NCBI RefSeq assembly: GCF_024347575.1
Contig: NZ_AP025503.1
Span: 2,418,001-2,482,000, forward strand
Length of the DNA stretch: 64,000 nt
Origin: Vibrio pelagius
Lineage (GTDB): Bacteria > Pseudomonadota > Gammaproteobacteria > Enterobacterales > Vibrionaceae
Direction: 5' to 3'
The notes under the pieces were generated by a model that was given only the letters and a program-made list of their open reading frames with translations, ran no database searches and was not told the DNA's origin. Every line of letters begins with the position of its first letter. The stretch's first letter is position 1. Both the position numbers and the translations under genes were made by a program. Positions 55,663 through 64,000 of this stretch are shown here, in pieces.

Positions 55663-55874
55663 CGCAGTCACTAGCCTGAACGGCTTGATTCTCTCTGAAT
55701 CAATTGGCTTAGTCACTGCGATGTTGTGTTTGCAAACTCGTACTTTTCGAGTTGGGTAGAGTTCTACCAAATGTTTTGTTTTAGTAATCCCCTAAAACGA
55801 GGCATCTACTTCCTGTATTTATTTTGACCTGTCTGTCAAATTTCTTTACACCGCCTTTATGGCGGTGTTTTTTT
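55663..55874 (+). ncRNA. gcvB: GcvB small regulatory RNA
   Basis: About 210 nt, divergent from gcvA as in enterobacteria. It starts with a long stem (GCAGT-ACTA-GCC region pairing with GGCTTAGT-ACTGC and an inner TTGATTC / GAATCAA helix), then has the conserved R1 seed context GATGTTGTGTTTGCAA, the conserved block ACTTCCTGTATTTATTTTGA with CCTGTCTGTC, and a terminator ACACCGCC / GGCGGTGT plus eight Ts. GcvB with Hfq represses amino-acid and peptide transporter mRNAs; the metNIQ and other transporters are possible targets. Confidence 0.93.
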
Positions 55875-55876
55875 AT
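55849..55876 (+). terminator. Terminator of gcvB
   Basis: Perfect 8-bp stem ACACCGCC / GGCGGTGT with a 5-base loop and a long T run. Confidence 0.93.
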
Positions 55877-55887
55877 CTACCGTTTAA

Positions 55888-56066
55888 TAATACCAATCGT
55901 AGTAAATAACTGCTCACCCTAGCTTGCTAAAATGCTCGATAACTGCGTTAGAATTTTTGATTGTAGAGTAACTACTTATCGAAATTCTCTGTTGCAGAAA
56001 AGCTGCCTTGTTCTCAAGCTTTTTTCTGCGCTATTTCTAATCACTTACTTACTGTGATTGGTATAA
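55888..56066 (-). repeat. MITE-like interspersed repeat, copy 3
   Basis: 179-bp copy in inverted orientation relative to copies 1 and 2, with ends TAATACCAATC and GATTGGTATAA. Contains the internal segment missing from copy 2. It lies between the gcvB terminator and the glutathione S-transferase promoter. Confidence 0.85.
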
Positions 56067-56143
56067 CAATACGTTTATCAATAGCTCACCTTATTGAAAC
56101 ACTCTTAGTCTGAGTCATTTATGCTTAAACTGACAAATTAAAT

Positions 56144-56172
56144 TTGAACGACCGTTCATGTTGAATTATAGT
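56144..56172 (+). promoter_or_regulatory. GST gene promoter with overlapping palindromic operator
   Basis: TTGAAC and TATAGT with an exact 17-bp spacer, 53 bp before the gene. The palindrome TGAACGACCGTTCA (56145-56158) covers the -35 and part of the spacer. Its form suits a TetR-family repressor, whose gene is not in the window. Confidence 0.6.
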
Positions 56173-56225
56173 CAATGCACAAGCACGGACGTGCCGACGA
56201 CAAATAACGAACTAGGAGTTCACTG

Positions 56226-56903
56226 ATGATTAAGTTCTACTTCCACCGTACCCCAAACCCTATGAAAGTTGCACTCTACCTTGCAGAGACAGGTCTAGCC
56301 TACGAGCTTGTCCCAGTCGACACGCTCAAAGGTGAGCAACATACTCCGGAATTTCGCCTAGTTAACCCAAATGGCAAAACCCCGGCGATTGAGGATGACG
56401 GCACCCGCATTTTCGACTCCAACGCGATCCTTCTTTATCTATCAGAGAAAACCGGCCTGTTTGCAGGTCAGCCACAAACGCGCGGTGAGTTGCTCTCTTG
56501 GTTGATGTTTATCGCATCAGGACTGGGGCCTTTCTCGGGTCAATCGGTTCACTTTCATAAGGCGGCGCCAGAAGATCTTCCTTACGCAAAGAATCGCTAC
56601 CGTCGTGAAGCAGAAAGGCACTATGAGGTACTAGACAATCATCTGGCCGATAAAACATACATGGTGGGTGAAGAATACACCATCGTCGATATGGCGGCTT
56701 GGGGCTGGATAGACAAAGCACCATTTGTGCTCGGAGAGGATGCACTCAATGATTATCCAAACCTAAAGCGCTGGTTTGAACAGATCAATGCGCGCCCAGC
56801 CGTTGCCAAAGCACGCGAGATCGAAAGTGGGATAGACTTTAAATCAACAATCGATGAAGAAGCAGCAAGAGCCCTGCTCCCGCAGAACTTTCCTAAAGCC
56901 TAG
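56226..56903 (+). CDS. Glutathione S-transferase family protein
   Basis: 225 aa. N-terminal thioredoxin-like domain (FYFHRTPNPMKVALYLAETGL; NPNGKTPAIEDDG; glutathione-binding DSNAILLYLSEK) and an all-helical C-terminal domain (about 90-200, YTIVDMAAWGWIDKA). The N-terminal TPNPMKV points to the bacterial YghU/Ure2p-like group. Substrate unknown. It has its own promoter with a palindromic operator, so induction by electrophiles or oxidants through a TetR-type repressor is plausible but not shown. Confidence 0.9.
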   Translation: MIKFYFHRTPNPMKVALYLAETGLAYELVPVDTLKGEQHTPEFRLVNPNGKTPAIEDDGTRIFDSNAILLYLSEKTGLFAGQPQTRGELLSWLMFIASGLGPFSGQSVHFHKAAPEDLPYAKNRYRREAERHYEVLDNHLADKTYMVGEEYTIVDMAAWGWIDKAPFVLGEDALNDYPNLKRWFEQINARPAVAKAREIESGIDFKSTIDEEAARALLPQNFPKA

Positions 56904-56940
56904 AGCTCCGTTACTTGGAACACTCTGTTTTCAACGACCG

Positions 56941-56972
56941 ATAAAAAAGCCGCTGTTATAGCGGCTTTTAAG
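56941..56972. terminator. Bidirectional terminator between the GST gene and thiI
   Basis: Stem AAAAGCCGCT / AGCGGCTTTT with a short loop between convergent genes. Confidence 0.88.
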
Positions 56973-56991
56973 ATAACTTTTGGAGAGTGAC

Positions 56992-58440
56992 CTAAGGACG
57001 GTACACTTTCACGTTAGAAAAACCTTGCTCTTGCAAGTAAAGCGCTTGCAGACGGCTCATAACACCACGGTCACAGTACAGTAGGTACTCTTTACTCTGG
57101 TCAAGATCACCGAACTGCGTTGCTAGCTTGTAGAAAGGTAGGTGCTTCACGTCAACGCCCTCAATCTCTAGTGGGTTTTCGTCTTCTTCATCAGGGCTAC
57201 GGATATCCAGTACGATTGCGTGCTCAGCAACAGCTTGAACCTGCTCAACTTCAGGTGCTTGCTCCTGGCTCTCTTTCTCGATGTCACGAATGTCCATCAC
57301 GCGAGCGTTCTCAATCACTTGCTCAAGCACTTCAAAGTTAAACTTCGCTTCTTCCGCTTCTAGCTTACCTTTCTTCGCTTTTACTGTTGGCTTCTTAGAG
57401 ATAACACCACAGTATTCAGGCATCACTTTTGCGAAATCTTCCGTACCGATGTTACGCGCAAGGTCGATGATGTCTTCTTTGTCCCAGTTGATCAGTGGGC
57501 GAAGGATCAGAGTGTCCGTTACGTTATCGATGTGACGTAGGTTAGTCAGCGTTTGGCTTGATACCTGACCTAGTGCTTCACCTGTAACCAGTGCTTCGAT
57601 CTTGAACTTCTCTGCCACCATGCCACCAGCACGCATAAACATACGCTTAAGAACAACGCCCATTTGACCATCTTCCACGTTCTCAAGAATTTCAGCCACA
57701 ACTGGTTCGAAGTCGATAGAGATGAATTTCACTTTTGCAGAAGAACCAAACTTGTTCCACAGGTAGTGAGCGACTTGCTTAACACCGATTTCGTGTGCAG
57801 GACCGCCTAGGTTGAAGAAGCAGTAATGTACTTTAGAACCACGTTTGATGTGTAGGTAGCTTGAAACGCCAGAGTCAAAACCACCAGAAATCAGGCTCAG
57901 CACGTCTTCTTGCGTACCTAGAGGGAAACCACCTAGGCCCTTGTGACGAGCGATGATCTGGTTAAGCTTGTCGTTTGCGATTTCGACTTTAACCGTCACT
58001 TCTGGATCTTTCAGCTTAACGCTTGCCGATTCTACCGCTTGGTTTAGACCACCACCAACGTAACGCTCTAGTTCAATAGACGTGAACTCGTGTTTACCAC
58101 GACGCTTAGCACGAACAGAGAAAGTCTTACCTTCGATGTCACCACGGCTACGCTCTAATACCTGCTCGAAAATATCGTGTAGGTCTTTGAATTCAGACTG
58201 CTGAACCTCCAAAGAGTGGTGAATACCTGGAGTTTGAGTCAGGATCTCAAGCACTTCTGGGTAGTACTTATCGCTCTCAGATGTCACTTCGATATGATCA
58301 CGACGGTTGAATACCGCAACACTTTCACAGCGACGCTGGATAACGTTGCGAATGTTGCACTCTAGAATCCTTGTGAAGCGCTTACGCACCGATTCACTTT
58401 TTACAAAAATTTCCGGATGGGGCTTAACAATAAATTTCAT
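56992..58440 (-). CDS. thiI: tRNA uracil 4-sulfurtransferase ThiI
   Basis: Makes 4-thiouridine in tRNA and supplies sulfur for the thiazole of thiamine. 482 aa: N-terminal ferredoxin-like and THUMP domains, PP-loop ATPase motif [15 protein letters not shown], Cys in [12 protein letters not shown], and a C-terminal rhodanese domain with the persulfide Cys in [13 protein letters not shown]. This is the full fused form found in enterobacteria and vibrios. Start ATG 58440. Confidence 0.97.
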   Translation of the reverse strand: MKFIVKPHPEIFVKSESVRKRFTRILECNIRNVIQRRCESVAVFNRRDHIEVTSESDKYYPEVLEILTQTPGIHHSLEVQQSEFKDLHDIFEQVLERSRGDIEGKTFSVRAKRRGKHEFTSIELERYVGGGLNQAVESASVKLKDPEVTVKVEIANDKLNQIIARHKGLGGFPLGTQEDVLSLISGGFDSGVSSYLHIKRGSKVHYCFFNLGGPAHEIGVKQVAHYLWNKFGSSAKVKFISIDFEPVVAEILENVEDGQMGVVLKRMFMRAGGMVAEKFKIEALVTGEALGQVSSQTLTNLRHIDNVTDTLILRPLINWDKEDIIDLARNIGTEDFAKVMPEYCGVISKKPTVKAKKGKLEAEEAKFNFEVLEQVIENARVMDIRDIEKESQEQAPEVEQVQAVAEHAIVLDIRSPDEEDENPLEIEGVDVKHLPFYKLATQFGDLDQSKEYLLYCDRGVMSRLQALYLQEQGFSNVKVYRP

Positions 58441-58736
58441 AGTACTTTCACAACATTAAACAAGTTTAAGGGGCTCGGCGCTAAGCAAAAAACTGAGATT
58501 TTACCGAGCACTTGAAGCAAGAATAGATCATATCTAAATCTAAGGGCGCGAATTATACATGAGAAAGTCATACAAGGAAAAGAATGCTTGCTCTAACCCT
58601 ATCGTCAACAGGGAATAAGCACTCAACCTCCAGAATTTGTACTGCTAAACACAGTGAAAGGTTTAGTTTTTCCCACAAAAAAGCCCGAGTCTCGATAACT
58701 CGGGCTTTCGATTTAAGCTTGATTATTGAAGTAATT
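58441..58736. other. Intergenic region between thiI and pomB
   Basis: 296 bp. The left half is the thiI 5' region; the right half has the pomAB terminator. No ORF that I trust. Confidence 0.5.
58676..58712 (-). terminator. Terminator after pomB
   Basis: Stem AAGCCCGAGT / ACTCGGGCTT with a 6-base loop, followed on the minus strand by TTTTTTGTGG. Confidence 0.9.
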
Positions 58737-59684
58737 CTATTCAGTCACGACCGGAACTTCATCACTGTAGAGCGGTTCACCCTGCATGATACTTATCTCA
58801 ACTCGGCGGTTAAGACTTCTTTGCCAGTCAGTATCATTCGGCTCCAGAGGCTCAGTATCTGCCATGCCGCGAACTCGTAGTCGCTGGTGAGAGAAACCTC
58901 TGACCTTCTCCATCTCTTGGGCAACCGATACCGCTCGCTGAGATGAGAGATCCCAATTTGAACGATATAACTCTGAATCCAAGCGCTGGTTATCGGTATG
59001 CCCTGATATACGAACAATACCCGGTACGTCTTTCACCAATTCAGCCACCTGTCTCACCAAAGGACGGAACTTGGGTTGCAAGAACGCCGAACCTTGAGGG
59101 AACGCCCCTTTTTCTCGAATTCGAATCACAATCTGCTGACCAAGGTTTTCTACCTCAATCGCCCCCTGATCAATCTCACGCTCCAAGGCTTTCTTAATGC
59201 TCTCCATTAAGGTTTCCATCTCTTGCGATTGCGCTTCAGACTGCTGCTGTTGATTATCTGACTCAGAATTTTGGTTATCATGAGTCGAAATCTCTGGCGA
59301 CTTGCCGCCGGTCATCTTACCTTGATCACGCATGGTGCCACCTGCACGATCAGATTCACCCTCATGAAATTCAAGCGTTTGCTGAGTAACATCTATGGTC
59401 TGCTGCATAATCACGTCAATCGGTGTCGGCTCCGGACGACCCGGGCGAAACTCTTGCGCGATGATACTGGTCCCTTTTGGAATGTCTTTCACTTCCAAAC
59501 GGTTTTGTACACCAAAGGCAAACTTCATTGAGCCGGCGATCTGTTTAAACTTCAGTACGTCCATCTCTGAGAAAGAGAGCAGCAGTACGAAGAAACACAT
59601 CAGCAGCGACATCAAGTCAGCAAAGGTACCCATCCATAAAGGTAAGCCGGGGGGCGGACATTTACAGGGCGTTTCTTCTTCCAT
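58737..59684 (-). CDS. pomB: Sodium-driven flagellar stator protein PomB
   Basis: 315 aa. The single membrane helix (about 19-41) holds the ion-binding Asp23 in GTFADLMSLLMCFFVLLLSFSE (the Asp24 equivalent of V. alginolyticus). A linker with low complexity follows (Gln/Ser-rich, about 120-160), then an OmpA-like peptidoglycan-binding domain with SGHTDNQRLDSELYRSNWDLSSQRAVSVA and NRRVEISI. With PomA it forms the Na+ channel that turns the polar flagellum. Starts 11 bp after pomA. Confidence 0.96.
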   Translation of the reverse strand: MEEETPCKCPPPGLPLWMGTFADLMSLLMCFFVLLLSFSEMDVLKFKQIAGSMKFAFGVQNRLEVKDIPKGTSIIAQEFRPGRPEPTPIDVIMQQTIDVTQQTLEFHEGESDRAGGTMRDQGKMTGGKSPEISTHDNQNSESDNQQQQSEAQSQEMETLMESIKKALEREIDQGAIEVENLGQQIVIRIREKGAFPQGSAFLQPKFRPLVRQVAELVKDVPGIVRISGHTDNQRLDSELYRSNWDLSSQRAVSVAQEMEKVRGFSHQRLRVRGMADTEPLEPNDTDWQRSLNRRVEISIMQGEPLYSDEVPVVTE

Positions 59685-59695
59685 TACCGAGCTCC

Positions 59696-60460
59696 TTAAT
59701 CAGCTTCGCCATCAAGAAGACGTTTACTCTCATTGAGGTAGTTCTTCAGGTAGCCATCGATAACACGTGGGTTTTGACCATCTTGAATCGCTAATACACC
59801 ATCCATAACTAAGCGGCGGTTTAGCGTCTCTTGTTCACGGCGCAGTGCCAGTTTGTCGGCAATTGGGAAAAACACCATGTTGGACAGAATCGCACCGTAA
59901 AGTGTGGTTAAGAGTGCCACCGCCATCGCAGGACCGATCGCTTTTGGATCATCCATGTTCGAAAGCATCGCAACCAGACCAACAAGAGTACCAATCATAC
60001 CCATCGCTGGTGCAACGTCACCGAAGGCGCTGAATACTTTGCCACCACGCTCATGTCGCTCATCGGTTAGAGCGATATCTTTTTGTAATGCCGCCCTTAC
60101 TACGTCAGCATCGTGACCATCGACAAGCAAATCGATGCCCTTCTGCATAAAGCTATTATTGATTTCCATCTCTTCCAGAGCAAGAAAACCGCCTTTACGA
60201 GCCGCATCAGCCATCTCAACCACTTTCGCGATCAAGTCTTCGGGCTCGTCAGCTTTAAACATAAAGGCCTTACCTGCAATCTTTGCCGCGCCAAAGAACT
60301 GGCCCATTGTGAACTTCATCAAGACCACAAAGGTTGAACCACCAACCACGATCAAGATCGAAGTCGTGTCATAGAACATCCCAAGGCTTCCGCCTAAGAT
60401 CATTGCCATGATCACGAAGGCAAATCCACCAATCAAACCTATTAGGGTTGCTAAATCCAC
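59696..60460 (-). CDS. pomA: Sodium-driven flagellar stator protein PomA
   Basis: 254 aa with four membrane segments (about 5-25, 32-50, 150-175, 180-202) and a cytoplasmic loop rich in charged residues (about 60-145) that contacts the rotor. The segment FGDVAPAMGMIGTLVGLVAML and the following ALLTTLYGAILSNMVFFPIADKLALR are typical of the MotA/TolQ/ExbB fold. It is transcribed from a clear sigma-28 promoter with pomB. Confidence 0.96.
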   Translation of the reverse strand: MDLATLIGLIGGFAFVIMAMILGGSLGMFYDTTSILIVVGGSTFVVLMKFTMGQFFGAAKIAGKAFMFKADEPEDLIAKVVEMADAARKGGFLALEEMEINNSFMQKGIDLLVDGHDADVVRAALQKDIALTDERHERGGKVFSAFGDVAPAMGMIGTLVGLVAMLSNMDDPKAIGPAMAVALLTTLYGAILSNMVFFPIADKLALRREQETLNRRLVMDGVLAIQDGQNPRVIDGYLKNYLNESKRLLDGEAD

Positions 60461-60507
60461 TGAGCACTCCTCATGCTTTTTCTTGTTCTACCTCGAGAAT
60501 AATCTTC

Positions 60508-60534
60508 TTATCGGCAAGACTATAAGATCTTTTA
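60508..60534 (-). promoter_or_regulatory. Sigma-28 (FliA) promoter of pomAB
   Basis: Minus-strand TAAAAGAT (60534-60527), 11-bp spacer, GCCGATAA (60515-60508). The -10 equals the FliA consensus exactly and the -35 matches TAAAGTTT in its first four bases; the spacer is the usual length. The start would be about 40 bases before pomA. This places pomAB in the late flagellar class. Confidence 0.85.
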
Positions 60535-60719
60535 GAAAATTCTTGGCCTAAGTATCACACTTTTGAGTAGCAATAACATTAAGACTCATGAATAACTGCA
60601 CATCACGAACAAACGCATCAAATGTCAGCCCTCTCCAACGAGACACTTCTCAAGTCACACAGTTATGACTGCCAAGCGTCCGATAAAACAAACTTTCTAG
60701 CAAATTTTATTGGTTACAT

Positions 60720-60748
60720 TTGACCATCTTCACGCCCTAGGGTAACGT
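60720..60748 (+). promoter_or_regulatory. Candidate xseB promoter
   Basis: TTGACC and TAACGT with an exact 17-bp spacer, about 30 bases before the xseB ATG. The remaining 317-bp gap to pomA shows no ORF. Confidence 0.55.
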
Positions 60749-60777
60749 TCGCTCATCTTTCCAAACGCAGAACTATT

Positions 60778-61020
60778 ATGGCTACTAAGAAACCGGAGAA
60801 TATGAGCTTTGAAGCAGCAATTGAAGAGCTTGATGGCTTAGTTGATCAACTTGAAAATGGTGATCTAGCTTTAGATGATGCGCTGAAGAAATTCGAGCGT
60901 GGAATTGCACTAGCTCGTGCAGGTCAAAGCAGACTCAACGACGCAGAGCAGCGCGTGAGTATTCTTTTGCAAAACAGCGAAGATGCTGAGCTGAGTGACT
61001 TCAACCCACAACCAGAATAA
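60778..61020 (+). CDS. xseB: Exodeoxyribonuclease VII small subunit XseB
   Basis: 80 aa helical protein with MSFEAAIEELDGLVDQLENGDLALDDALKKFERGIALARAGQ, the standard XseB core. Together with the large subunit XseA (not in the window) it forms the single-strand-specific exonuclease VII. It leads the xseB-ispA-dxs unit. Confidence 0.97.
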   Translation: MATKKPENMSFEAAIEELDGLVDQLENGDLALDDALKKFERGIALARAGQSRLNDAEQRVSILLQNSEDAELSDFNPQPE

Positions 61021-61040
61021 CGAATAGTATGAGATCCCCT

Positions 61041-61925
61041 ATGATTGAGACTTTAACGTCTTATCAAGCACGTAATAACGAGCAGTTAAACCAATGGCTT
61101 GACCGCCTTCCACATCAAAACCAAAACCTAATCAAGGCTATGCGTTATGGCTTATTGCTGGGTGGAAAACGCGCGCGTCCATTTCTTGTCTACATCACAG
61201 GGGAAATGCTCGGCTGCAGCGCTGAAGAGCTAGACACTCCAGCATCAGCGATTGAGTGTATCCATGCCTACTCACTCATCCATGATGATCTGCCTGCAAT
61301 GGATGACGACGAACTGCGTCGCGGTCATCAAACCTGTCATATTAAATTTGACGAAGCTACGGCTATTCTTACCGGCGATGCACTCCAAACCCTAGCCTTT
61401 ACTATACTTGCAGAAGGCTCACTAAGTGCAGTTGGCGAGAGTAACCGTGTCCGCATGATTCAAAGCTTAGCTCAAGCCTCTGGTGCTCAAGGTATGTGCA
61501 TTGGACAAGCACTTGATCTGGAAGCGGAGAACCGCACTATTTCCCTGCAAGAGCTGGAAGAGGTTCATCGCAACAAAACAGGGGCATTGATGAAGTGTGC
61601 CATTCGTTTAGGTGCGCTCTCTGCTGGTGAGAAAGCCTTCGAGGTGCTACCACAACTTGATAAATTTGCCGATGCGGTTGGTTTAGCGTTTCAAGTTCAA
61701 GATGACATTCTCGATATCGTTAGTGATACGGAAACTCTTGGTAAACCACAGGGTTCTGATGAAGAACTTAACAAAAGCACCTATCCTTCTTTATTAGGAT
61801 TGGACGGCGCTCAAGAAAAAGCTCAAACTCTATTGAACGAAGCGCTTCAAGCTTTAGATGCAATCCCATACAATACCCAGTCACTCGAAGAGTTCGCCCG
61901 ATATGTCATCGAGCGCAAGAACTAA
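61041..61925 (+). CDS. ispA: Farnesyl diphosphate synthase IspA
   Basis: Condenses IPP with DMAPP and GPP to form FPP, the substrate for UppS. About 294 aa; first Asp-rich motif DDLPAMDDDELRRG and second DDILDIVSD, with LLGGKRARPFLVY near the N terminus. The ATG at 61041 (MIETLTSYQARNNEQ) is preferred; an ATG at 61029 four codons upstream is also possible. It starts 20 bp after xseB and 21 bp before dxs. Confidence 0.96.
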   Translation: MIETLTSYQARNNEQLNQWLDRLPHQNQNLIKAMRYGLLLGGKRARPFLVYITGEMLGCSAEELDTPASAIECIHAYSLIHDDLPAMDDDELRRGHQTCHIKFDEATAILTGDALQTLAFTILAEGSLSAVGESNRVRMIQSLAQASGAQGMCIGQALDLEAENRTISLQELEEVHRNKTGALMKCAIRLGALSAGEKAFEVLPQLDKFADAVGLAFQVQDDILDIVSDTETLGKPQGSDEELNKSTYPSLLGLDGAQEKAQTLLNEALQALDAIPYNTQSLEEFARYVIERKN

Positions 61926-61946
61926 GACAATAAGCGCGCATTACCT

Positions 61947-63830
61947 ATGACTCTTGATATTTCAAAGTACCCAACTCTTGCCTTGGCTGATAAGCCAGAG
62001 GACTTGCGTCTTTTACCAAAAGAGACGCTTCCACAGCTCTGCGATGAGCTTCGTACCTACCTCTTGAACTCCGTGAGCCAATCAAGCGGTCACTTAGCAT
62101 CAGGCCTAGGTACAGTGGAACTGACGGTCGCTTTACATTATGTATATAACACTCCTTTCGATCAGTTGGTTTGGGATGTGGGCCATCAGGCTTACCCACA
62201 TAAAATTTTAACGGGTCGTCGTGATCGCCTATCAACTATCCGCCAGAAAGACGGCTTACACCCTTTCCCTTGGCGAGAAGAGAGCGAATACGACACCCTA
62301 TCTGTTGGTCACTCATCGACGTCTATTAGTGCCGCTCTTGGTATGGCAATCAGTGCCAAAAAAGAGGGTAAAGATCGTAAAGTCGTGAGCGTAATCGGTG
62401 ATGGTGCGATCACTGCTGGTATGGCATTTGAGGCTATGAACCACGCCGGTGACGTTCACAACGATATGCTGGTTATCCTTAACGATAACGAAATGTCGAT
62501 CTCTGAAAACGTGGGTGCGCTTAACAATCACTTAGCTCAGGTTCTTTCTGGCAATCTTTACACGTCAATTCGTGAAGGTGGCAAGAAAGTGCTCTCTGGC
62601 GTTCCACCGATCAAAGAGCTAGTGCGTCGTACTGAAGAACACCTAAAAGGCATGGTCATTCCTGGCACCATGTTTGAAGAACTTGGCTTTAACTACATCG
62701 GCCCAGTGGATGGCCATGATGTTAACGAGCTAATCAAAACGCTTAAGAACATGAGAGATCTAAAAGGCCCTCAGTTCCTGCACATCATGACCAAAAAAGG
62801 TAAGGGCTACGAGCCGGCTGAGAAAGATCCGATTGGCTACCACGGTGTACCTAAGTTCGATCCTGCACACTCTAGCCTGCCAAAGAGCACCAGTGCTAAG
62901 CCGACTTTCTCTAAGATCTTCGGTGACTTCCTGTGTGATATGGCCGCGCAAGATCCCAAGCTGATGGCGATTACTCCAGCGATGCGTGAAGGCTCAGGTA
63001 TGGTTCGATTCTCGAAAGAGTACCCAGAACAGTACTTCGATGTTGCGATTGCAGAGCAGCACGCGGTAACACTAGCAACAGGCATGGCGATTGCAGGTAA
63101 TAAGCCAATTGTGGCTATCTACTCGACCTTCCTCCAACGTGGCTACGACCAGTTGATCCACGATGTCGCTATCATGGATTTACCTGTGATGTTCGCCATT
63201 GACCGTGCAGGTCTTGTGGGTGCCGATGGTCAGACTCATCAAGGTGCGTTCGACTTAAGCTTTATGCGCTGCATTCCTAACATGGTGATCATGGCACCAA
63301 GCGACGAGAACGAATGTCGTCAAATGCTCTACACGGGCCACCAACACAATGGTCCAAGTGCGGTTCGCTACCCTCGCGGTAACGGCATGGGCACAGAAAT
63401 TCAAAGCGAGTTCACTGCGCTTGAGATTGGTAAAGGCCGTATCGTTCGCAGCAGTGAGCAGCAGAAAGAGGGGTCGAAAATAGCAATCCTAAGCTTCGGT
63501 ACCTTCCTTGAGAATGCACTACAAGCCGCTGATGCTCTCGATGCCACCGTTGCAGACATGCGCTTTGTGAAACCTCTCGATGAAGCACTTATCAAACAAT
63601 TGGCCGCTGAGCACGACGTTCTAGTAACGATTGAAGAGAATGCGATTGCCGGCGGTGCTGGTGCAGGTGTAGTAGAGTTCTTAATGCAAGAGAAACTGCC
63701 AATGCCAGTATTGAACCTTGGCCTACCAGACAAGTTCATCGCTCAAGGCACACAAGGTGAGCTACACGAAGAACTTGGCTTAGATGCGAAAGGGATTGAG
63801 AAAGCGATCAAGGACTACCTCGCTAAATAA
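61947..63830 (+). CDS. dxs: 1-deoxy-D-xylulose-5-phosphate synthase Dxs
   Basis: First and rate-limiting MEP-pathway enzyme; makes DXP from pyruvate and glyceraldehyde 3-phosphate using thiamine diphosphate. 627 aa: [19 protein letters not shown] near residue 72, thiamine motif [47 protein letters not shown], and the second-half [15 protein letters not shown] and [18 protein letters not shown]. Length matches the family. Its partner dxr is at 7.6-8.8 kb. Confidence 0.98.
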   Translation: MTLDISKYPTLALADKPEDLRLLPKETLPQLCDELRTYLLNSVSQSSGHLASGLGTVELTVALHYVYNTPFDQLVWDVGHQAYPHKILTGRRDRLSTIRQKDGLHPFPWREESEYDTLSVGHSSTSISAALGMAISAKKEGKDRKVVSVIGDGAITAGMAFEAMNHAGDVHNDMLVILNDNEMSISENVGALNNHLAQVLSGNLYTSIREGGKKVLSGVPPIKELVRRTEEHLKGMVIPGTMFEELGFNYIGPVDGHDVNELIKTLKNMRDLKGPQFLHIMTKKGKGYEPAEKDPIGYHGVPKFDPAHSSLPKSTSAKPTFSKIFGDFLCDMAAQDPKLMAITPAMREGSGMVRFSKEYPEQYFDVAIAEQHAVTLATGMAIAGNKPIVAIYSTFLQRGYDQLIHDVAIMDLPVMFAIDRAGLVGADGQTHQGAFDLSFMRCIPNMVIMAPSDENECRQMLYTGHQHNGPSAVRYPRGNGMGTEIQSEFTALEIGKGRIVRSSEQQKEGSKIAILSFGTFLENALQAADALDATVADMRFVKPLDEALIKQLAAEHDVLVTIEENAIAGGAGAGVVEFLMQEKLPMPVLNLGLPDKFIAQGTQGELHEELGLDAKGIEKAIKDYLAK

Positions 63831-63850
63831 GCAGCGAATGCTTCAGGTAC

Positions 63851-63883
63851 AAAAAAGGTTGGCCATATGGTCAACCTTTTTTA
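63851..63883. terminator. Bidirectional terminator after dxs
   Basis: Symmetrical stem AAAAAAGGTTG-CCAT / ATGG-CAACCTTTTTT between dxs and the convergent partial gene. Confidence 0.9.
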
Positions 63884-63909
63884 TTACCGATTTGATAGCA
63901 AGCATTCGA

Positions 63910-64000
63910 TTATTTCAGAACAGGTGCGTCGTAGTTCTCTGGTTCATCAGTGTAGATACACACATTAAACTTCTCAACTAGTCCAGTCTCTTCAACGCAT
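63910..64000 (-). CDS. 3' end of an unidentified gene (partial)
   Basis: Only the last 29-30 codons are in the window: CVEETGLVEKFNVCIYTDEP then ENYDAPVLK and a TAA stop at 63912-63910. The frame is open to the window edge, and the position just before a shared terminator supports a real convergent gene. Too short to assign to a family. Confidence 0.6.
   Translation of the reverse strand, partial: CVEETGLVEKFNVCIYTDEPENYDAPVLK

Noticed and set aside
29101..56066. Possible CRISPR or integron-type repeats
   Set aside because: The three 166-180 bp repeats are far apart, in both orientations, with MITE-like inverted ends, and there are no regularly spaced short repeats or integrase genes.
58584..58880. 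98-aa frame across the pomB terminator and 3' end
   Set aside because: Crosses a clear terminator hairpin and the antisense of pomB; no ribosome site.

Overview
The window is core chromosome of a marine gammaproteobacterium, almost certainly a Vibrio or close relative (Vibrionaceae). The basis is gene order and content: a sodium-type PomA/PomB flagellar stator next to xseB-ispA-dxs, a Vibrio-type methionine aminopeptidase with extra loops, YaeP plus DUF4250, DUF3549 and DUF3301 genes, and CsrB- and GcvB-type small RNAs. I see no prophage, insertion sequence with a transposase, integron, CRISPR array, rRNA or tRNA. The species cannot be fixed from the sequence alone.

Layout. (1) 1-13.8 kb, minus strand: the conserved translation and envelope cluster rpsB-tsf-pyrH-frr-uppS-cdsA-dxr-rseP-bamA-skp-lpxD-fabZ-lpxA-lpxB, with lpxB cut by the window edge. 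It joins ribosome function to isoprenoid carrier, phospholipid, lipid A and outer-membrane protein assembly, and several intrinsic-terminator-like hairpins sit between its genes. (2) 14.2-21.6 kb: map, glnD, yaeH, truC/yqcC, DUF3549, DUF3301 and a GNAT acetyltransferase. (3) 21.6-23.9 kb: a CsrB-family regulatory RNA (minus strand, about 27 GGA motifs), two small coupled ORFs, yaiI and a MipA/OmpV-family protein. (4) 24-31.5 kb: an AbgT transporter, zinc-independent ribosomal proteins L36B/L31B behind a promoter with overlapping Zur- and Fur-like sites, trmO, proS, yaeP, a DUF4250 gene and glyA with a PurR box. (5) 31.9-35.2 kb: a YitT membrane protein, an orphan ToxR/CadC-type transmembrane regulator and an unrecognised lipoprotein. 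(6) 35.3-43.4 kb: the trehalose PTS unit treR-treB-treC with two clear TreR operators, an MliC-like lysozyme inhibitor, gmhB, and metNIQ behind a MetJ operator. (7) 43.5-52.5 kb: a zinc-ribbon protein and syd, queF, two consecutive GGDEF-type genes (one degenerate, one apparently active), ppnN and xni. (8) 52.6-56.9 kb: gcvA-hydrolase-ygdD-rlmM as an overlapping operon, with the GcvB small RNA divergent from gcvA, and a glutathione S-transferase gene with a palindromic operator on its promoter. (9) 57-64 kb: thiI, pomAB behind a textbook sigma-28 promoter, xseB-ispA-dxs, and the 3' end of an unknown gene.

Non-coding content is the most interesting part: the two regulatory RNAs, three copies of a 166-180 bp MITE-like repeat with inverted ends, and two tandem structured modules downstream of glyA whose helices show compensatory changes. 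No clearly new multi-gene system is visible. The best candidates for undescribed biology are the glyA 3' modules, the ToxR-like regulator with its lipoprotein neighbour, and the TPR/degenerate-GGDEF protein paired with a cytoplasmic diguanylate cyclase.
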